From Enterocloster bolteae (GTDB lineage: Bacteria; Bacillota_A; Clostridia; Lachnospirales; Lachnospiraceae), in the NCBI GenBank assembly GCA_021769025.1, contig JAETTS010000085.1, positions 1-8,878 of the forward strand: DNA of 8,878 nt. Direction: 5' to 3'. Both the position numbers and the translations under genes were made by a program. Positions within the stretch are counted from its first letter, which is position 1, and every line of letters starts with the position of its first letter. Below, piece after piece: positions 5,787 through 8,878 of this stretch. The notes below the pieces were generated by a model. It was given only the letters and a program-made list of their open reading frames with translations, was not told the DNA's origin and made no database searches.

Positions 5787-5813
5787 GTAAAATTTTTTGT
5801 AATACTGGTAAAA
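5787..5813 (-). promoter_or_regulatory. Candidate AraC-type operator, two half-sites 21 bp apart
   Basis: On the minus strand TTTTAC occurs at 5808-5813 and again at 5787-5792, exactly 21 bp apart, in the same orientation. Two helical turns is the usual spacing of the direct half-sites bound by AraC-family activators. The nearer half-site touches the -35 position. The gene for an AraC regulator ends only 23 bases further upstream. The region is AT-rich, so chance is possible. Confidence 0.4.
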
Positions 5814-5835
5814 ATATGGAAAATGTTATAATCTA

Positions 5836-7056
5836 CTATACTGCCCCGTGAGTACGGACTTGTTTTACATATTCTGTTGGCGTTTTTCCCGTTATTTTCT
5901 TGAACAGCTTCCTAAAATAGTTTACATCGTAGATTCCGCTTTCTGATGCGATGTCCTGAATCTGCATATCACTGGAATTGATCAAGGTAATGGCTTTACG
6001 CACTCTCTGCTGGCTGATATAGTCTGTCAGTGTAACACCCATATCTTTTTTAAACAGTGCTGACAGATAGCTGGCATTTACAGAGTATTCCACTGCCAGC
6101 CGTTTTAGGGACAGATCTTCCGTCAGATTCAGATTAATATGGTTTACCACTTTCTGAACCACCGGAGAACATCCACGAAGGGAATAATTGCGCACCAGCA
6201 AGCAGTATTTTCTCAACATTTCCGTCCGGAAACGGGCGGATTCCTGATTGGAACTGATGGTTTCAATTCTCTTGGCCATCTGGGAGGACAGCGCGTCAAT
6301 GTGAGCCGGATGGACACCTCCCATCTCCGCCGCTTTGCGCAGCAGCGTATTCAGGGTAATCAGCAGATTGCGGATATTGCGGATCGGATCTTTATAGCGG
6401 TCTGCCAACCTAAATTTTCCTAATACAGCAAGATTTTTTAGCGCCTCCTCCATATTACCGTTGGAGACAGCCTTCATGATCTCTCCTTCTGCCGCATACC
6501 GTTCCTCAATGATCTTAAAGGATAATTCATCCTTGTATATCTCCTGATGGAACTCTTTTTCCAGGGAATTATGCACCACATAGCGTACCTGAACCACTTT
6601 CGCGCGGTACAATGTTCGGTACAATGTGGCACATACCTCCCTCCACTGGTCTATATTCAAGATGGATGGCACTGCATGATAATACTCCTTCAGTTCATTG
6701 GCATAGTCCACAGGGATATTCTTCTGCTCCATCAATTCGCTAAGCTGGAGCTCTGTAAGGGCCATATCCCTGTAGGGGCCCATAATAATAAAGTCTCCAT
6801 AAGCACCTTCCTCCTCAGGAATGGGCATAATGCAATATTCTGTATCAAAGTAATCCGTTACATAATAAAGGATGCCTTTCTCAGCCCACTGATACATTTC
6901 TTCAATGAAATGTTCATTTTCTCCTGGTTCCAAAAGCGTATTGCGGATTCCCAGATCAAAATCCGGACAAGATGGGTTTCCTTCTTTTACAATTGTCATG
7001 CGGACATTACCGCACCCCACAATCTTATTCATAACTTCCAAAAAATCTACAACCAT
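5836..7056 (-). CDS. AraC-family transcriptional regulator, 406 residues
   Basis: This is a DNA-binding regulator, very probably of the sugar operon that follows it on the same strand. The C-terminal AraC/XylS domain spans about 300-402 and has two helix-turn-helix units: L-K-R-L-A-V-E-Y-S-V-N-A-S-Y-L-S (318-332) and I-Q-D-I-A-S-E-S-G-I-Y-D-V-N-Y-F (366-381), followed by F-K-K-I-T-G-K-T-P-T-E-Y. The N-terminal 150 residues look like a ligand-sensing alpha/beta domain, possibly GAF- or PAS-like, but I cannot name it. The middle part (170-295) is helical. No membrane segment is seen, so it is a soluble one-component regulator rather than a two-component YesN. The start is ATG at 7056 with only a modest AAAGG site. 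A second in-frame ATG at residue 9 is possible. The gene has its own promoter and ends 145 bases before the first TIM-barrel gene. Confidence 0.87.
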   Translation of the reverse strand: MVVDFLEVMNKIVGCGNVRMTIVKEGNPSCPDFDLGIRNTLLEPGENEHFIEEMYQWAEKGILYYVTDYFDTEYCIMPIPEEEGAYGDFIIMGPYRDMALTELQLSELMEQKNIPVDYANELKEYYHAVPSILNIDQWREVCATLYRTLYRAKVVQVRYVVHNSLEKEFHQEIYKDELSFKIIEERYAAEGEIMKAVSNGNMEEALKNLAVLGKFRLADRYKDPIRNIRNLLITLNTLLRKAAEMGGVHPAHIDALSSQMAKRIETISSNQESARFRTEMLRKYCLLVRNYSLRGCSPVVQKVVNHINLNLTEDLSLKRLAVEYSVNASYLSALFKKDMGVTLTDYISQQRVRKAITLINSSDMQIQDIASESGIYDVNYFRKLFKKITGKTPTEYVKQVRTHGAV

Positions 7057-7160
7057 AACTTACCTTTACCCTTTTGCACAAAAACTTCTGCCTCCTGTCC
7101 CTGTGCCGTCCGATACCTGTCTATGTCTAATAAAACGGAGGCTTCCTCTGTAACGTAACT

Positions 7161-7189
7161 ATTTTACCACACTTTTCCAGGATTCACAA
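7161..7189 (-). promoter_or_regulatory. Promoter of the AraC regulator gene
   Basis: On the minus strand there is TTGTGA (7184-7189), a 17-base spacer ending in TGTGG, and TAAAAT (7161-7166). Predicted start is near 7154, giving a leader of about 98 bases. The leader contains a small GAGG-AAG-CCTC hairpin (7138-7148 region). Confidence 0.55.
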
Positions 7190-7218
7190 GAAAATGCATG
7201 TTCCGACACACACAGTCC

Positions 7219-7247
7219 TTGACATAGAATCATTGGTATTATAGACT
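7219..7247 (+). promoter_or_regulatory. Promoter of the 77-residue protein gene
   Basis: A perfect TTGACA (7219-7224), a 17-base spacer and TAGACT (7242-7247) lie about 50 bases before the ATG at 7299. It is divergent from the AraC promoter, with the two -35 boxes about 30 bases apart. Confidence 0.6.
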
Positions 7248-7298
7248 ATGTAACGTATCATATGTTCGATTATGAAGAATCGTCTTGGAGGTCATTCT

Positions 7299-7532
7299 AT
7301 GGATCTTAATCCTGTGAAGCTTCTCCAACTGAAGAATTCCTGGGGGCAGTTTAAGCAAAACCACCCCAAGTTTTCTACCTTTTGGAAAGCTGTGTATAAG
7401 AACTCTTTGTGTGAGGGAACCGTTATTGAATTTAAAGTCACCAACCCGGAAGGGAAGGAATTGGCATCGAATATTAAGTTGAAACACTCAGACCTGGAAT
7501 TTTTTGAAGAAATTATGGGTATGAAAAATTGA
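7299..7532 (+). CDS. Uncharacterised 77-residue protein
   Basis: I do not recognise a named family, although small proteins opening M-D-L-N-P-V-K-L-L-Q occur widely in Lachnospiraceae genomes as hypotheticals. The start at 7299 follows a GGAGG ribosome site by seven bases; an in-frame ATG at 7272 has no such site. The protein is soluble. A charged helical N-terminal half contains W-G-Q-F-K-Q-N-H-P-K-F, and G-T-V-I-E-F-K-V then N-I-K-L-K look like two beta strands, followed by an acidic helix (S-D-L-E-F-F-E-E). No signal peptide, membrane segment or cysteine cluster is present. A good promoter precedes it. It is convergent with the methyltransferase gene, 20 bases apart, with no obvious terminator between them. 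Confidence 0.75.
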   Translation: MDLNPVKLLQLKNSWGQFKQNHPKFSTFWKAVYKNSLCEGTVIEFKVTNPEGKELASNIKLKHSDLEFFEEIMGMKN

Positions 7533-7552
7533 TGCTGTCTTGCCGCCTTATG

Positions 7553-8464
7553 TTAACATTTTCGAATCTTCGCTACGAAAAATCCTTCGTAAAACCGGTC
7601 CGGACAGATGCACAAGGTTCCTTCAAGCCTGGTGGGAAGAAAGGCTGCACCAGGAAACATATCCTGGGATATGGGCACAAGTTCCGCCCTTTTCCCTAGA
7701 ATCTGTCTCACTCTGTCCTCATTCTCCTCCCGAAGAACCGAGCAGGTAGAGTAGATCATGTGATGACCTGGCTTAAGCAGCTTCAACGCCTTTTTCAACA
7801 ATTCTTCCTGGGTTTTTCTGGATCTGGATATCAGTTCTTCAGTTATATTCTGCTTCAATCCATGTTCGTTTTGTTCCAGTGTGCCGCTGCCGCTGCACGG
7901 AGCATCCAACAAGATTTTGTCAAAGGAGAAGAAATCATCCAACTTTCTGGAATCCTCTCTCATCAGATAGACACAGGATGCCCCTTGCTTTTCAACATTG
8001 TACTTCAGGCGCTGGCTGCGCACCAGATTCTTCTCACAGGCCGTGATCTGTGCCTGATTGCCAGACAGGGCAGCCATCTGGGTTGTCTTCCCTCCTGGTG
8101 CAGCCGCCATATCCAGAATACACTCGCCTTTCTTTGGCTTTAACAGGATCGGAGGGATCATAGAGGACAGGCTTTGCAGATATACCATACCCTGGTCATA
8201 GACAGGAAGCCTGCGAACCGCGTCCTCCCGAACCGACTCCAGAATCAGAGCCTCTTCACTCCACAAAACCTCCTTCCATGAAATCCCGGCACTTTCAAGG
8301 CACTTCTTTATATAAGGGATATCTGTCTTCAGTGTATTCACTCGCAGGGTCAGGACCCTCTGCTGCCCGTATCCATCCACAATCTTCCGAAATAGTTCTT
8401 CCCCGTATTGTTCTGTCAGCTTCTCTGTCAAAAAATCCGGAATTGCATTCTGATGATTTCCCAC
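7553..8464 (-). CDS. RsmB/NOP-family RNA cytosine-5 methyltransferase, 303 residues
   Basis: It transfers a methyl group from S-adenosylmethionine to C5 of a cytosine in RNA, probably 16S rRNA (RsmF-like), in the cytoplasm. The SAM-binding motif D-M-A-A-A-P-G-G-K-T is at 118-127. D-A-P-C-S-G is at 187-192 (C190, product-release cysteine), and S-T-C-S is at 239-242 (C241, the expected nucleophile) followed by E-E-N-E. The N-terminal R-V-N-T-L segment (41-45) is also typical. It ends soon after the catalytic fold. It lacks the C-terminal RNA-binding extension of the longer, roughly 450-residue RsmF-like proteins, so it belongs to a short form. The start is GTG at 8464. GlgB lies 93 bases upstream on the same strand, and a possible separate promoter (8516-8544) lies between them. 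The exact target cytosine is not known. Confidence 0.88.
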   Translation of the reverse strand: MGNHQNAIPDFLTEKLTEQYGEELFRKIVDGYGQQRVLTLRVNTLKTDIPYIKKCLESAGISWKEVLWSEEALILESVREDAVRRLPVYDQGMVYLQSLSSMIPPILLKPKKGECILDMAAAPGGKTTQMAALSGNQAQITACEKNLVRSQRLKYNVEKQGASCVYLMREDSRKLDDFFSFDKILLDAPCSGSGTLEQNEHGLKQNITEELISRSRKTQEELLKKALKLLKPGHHMIYSTCSVLREENEDRVRQILGKRAELVPISQDMFPGAAFLPTRLEGTLCICPDRFYEGFFVAKIRKC

Positions 8465-8515
8465 TGTCTTCCCTTCTTCCTTTGGTCTCTCACAGATTGT
8501 TCTTTTCTACAAATT

Positions 8516-8544
8516 AAGATACCATATTCTGCCGGTTTCCACAA
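8516..8544 (-). promoter_or_regulatory. Possible promoter of the RNA methyltransferase gene
   Basis: On the minus strand TTGTGG (8539-8544), a 17-base spacer ending in TATGG, and TATCTT (8516-8521) lie about 50 bases before the GTG start. The match is moderate; readthrough from glgB is the alternative. Confidence 0.35.
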
Positions 8545-8557
8545 TTCCCTTTTCAGT

Positions 8558-8878
8558 CTATTCCACCAGATAATAGACTCCTGAAAACGGAGGAAGAGAA
8601 AATTCTGCCTGCCCCTCTGCCACTGCTTTTGCCTGTTCTGCTAAAGGCTCTGTACCGCCATAAATATCCGTACTGCTGGATATAAGGGGCTTCAGTTCTC
8701 TGGCATCAGGAATTGTCAGTGTATAGGGCTCCTGTGTCCTATCAGAAAAATTAAATACCGCCAAAATCCTTTGGCCGTTGCCACGCCTCTCAAACGCATA
8801 GATGCATCTGGCTTCCTGGTGACAATCCAGCCATTGAAATCCTTCTCTGTCATAATCTTTTTCCCAAAGAGCCGGGTA
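8558..8878 (-). CDS. glgB: 1,4-alpha-glucan branching enzyme, C-terminal end
   Basis: GlgB makes alpha-1,6 branches in glycogen (EC 2.4.1.18). Only the last 106 residues are in the window and the frame is open to its right edge. The opening Y-P-A-L-W-E-K-D-Y-D-R-E-G-F-Q-W-L-D matches the conserved segment after the catalytic barrel of GlgB. It is followed by the all-beta C-terminal domain with I-L-A-V-F-N-F-S-D and the ending P-P-F-S-G-V-Y-Y-L. No catalytic residue is visible because the barrel lies outside. The TTG at 8764 is internal, not a start. A related GH13 enzyme is the alternative, but the D-x-x-G-F-x-W-(L/I)-D segment favours GlgB. Confidence 0.85.
   Translation of the reverse strand, partial: YPALWEKDYDREGFQWLDCHQEARCIYAFERRGNGQRILAVFNFSDRTQEPYTLTIPDARELKPLISSSTDIYGGTEPLAEQAKAVAEGQAEFSLPPFSGVYYLVE

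Larger units (their letters stand above)
7149..7259 (+). repeat. TGTAACGTA repeats at both divergent start sites
   Basis: TGTAACGTAAC (7149-7159) and TGTAACGTATC (7249-7259) match at 10 of 11 positions and lie exactly 100 bp apart. Each overlaps the predicted transcription start of one of the two divergent promoters. That is where a repressor operator would sit, but the protein is unknown. Confidence 0.4.

Noticed and set aside
7574..7591. TACGAA/TTCGTA hairpin as a terminator for the 77-residue protein gene
   Set aside because: The stem is short and AT-rich, is followed by A residues rather than a U-tract, and lies inside the methyltransferase coding region.
1..8878. CRISPR array or phage structural genes
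   Set aside because: No regularly spaced repeats and no capsid, tail, portal or integrase genes were seen on either strand.

Overview
The window looks like a Gram-positive Clostridia chromosome, most likely a gut Lachnospiraceae. The reasons are strong GGAGG ribosome sites, an ISLre2/UPF0236-type transposase, a 31-residue holin-like type I toxin, a YesN-like AraC regulator, a short RsmB/NOP methyltransferase and a GlgB end. The taxon is inferred from protein style only. No rRNA or complete tRNA is present to confirm it.

Left part (1 to about 1370) is accessory DNA. It opens inside an ISLre2-family transposase whose C-terminal 245 residues are visible. Next comes a compact type I toxin-antitoxin locus. 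A membrane peptide is encoded on the minus strand (972-1067), a convergent antisense RNA starts near 886, and the two share a terminator-like hairpin (934-969). At 1293-1313 there is the 3' end of a tRNA without its body, followed by a rho-independent terminator. This is what an attachment half-site of a tRNA-targeting element would look like.

Central part (1399-7056) is a self-contained minus-strand catabolic cluster. An AraC-type regulator is followed by two xylose-isomerase-like TIM-barrel enzymes and two Gfo/Idh/MocA NAD(P)-dependent oxidoreductases, ending at a clear terminator (1399-1433). Pairs of such enzymes are known from oxidoreductive sugar pathways: oxidise a ring carbon to a keto sugar, eliminate, hydrate or epimerise it, then reduce the product. 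I infer a pathway of that kind for an unknown glycoside, keto sugar or cyclitol. The cluster has no transporter, kinase or hydrolase. Its main promoter has a weak -35 and two TTTTAC half-sites exactly 21 bp apart just upstream, as expected for activation by an AraC protein. The last gene also has a promoter-like sequence and a structured leader of its own.

Right part (7219-8878) is ordinary chromosome. It holds a divergently transcribed 77-residue protein of unknown function, an RsmB/NOP-family RNA cytosine methyltransferase, and the C-terminal 106 residues of glycogen branching enzyme GlgB. The two divergent promoters at 7161-7247 each have a TGTAACGTA element at the predicted transcription start.
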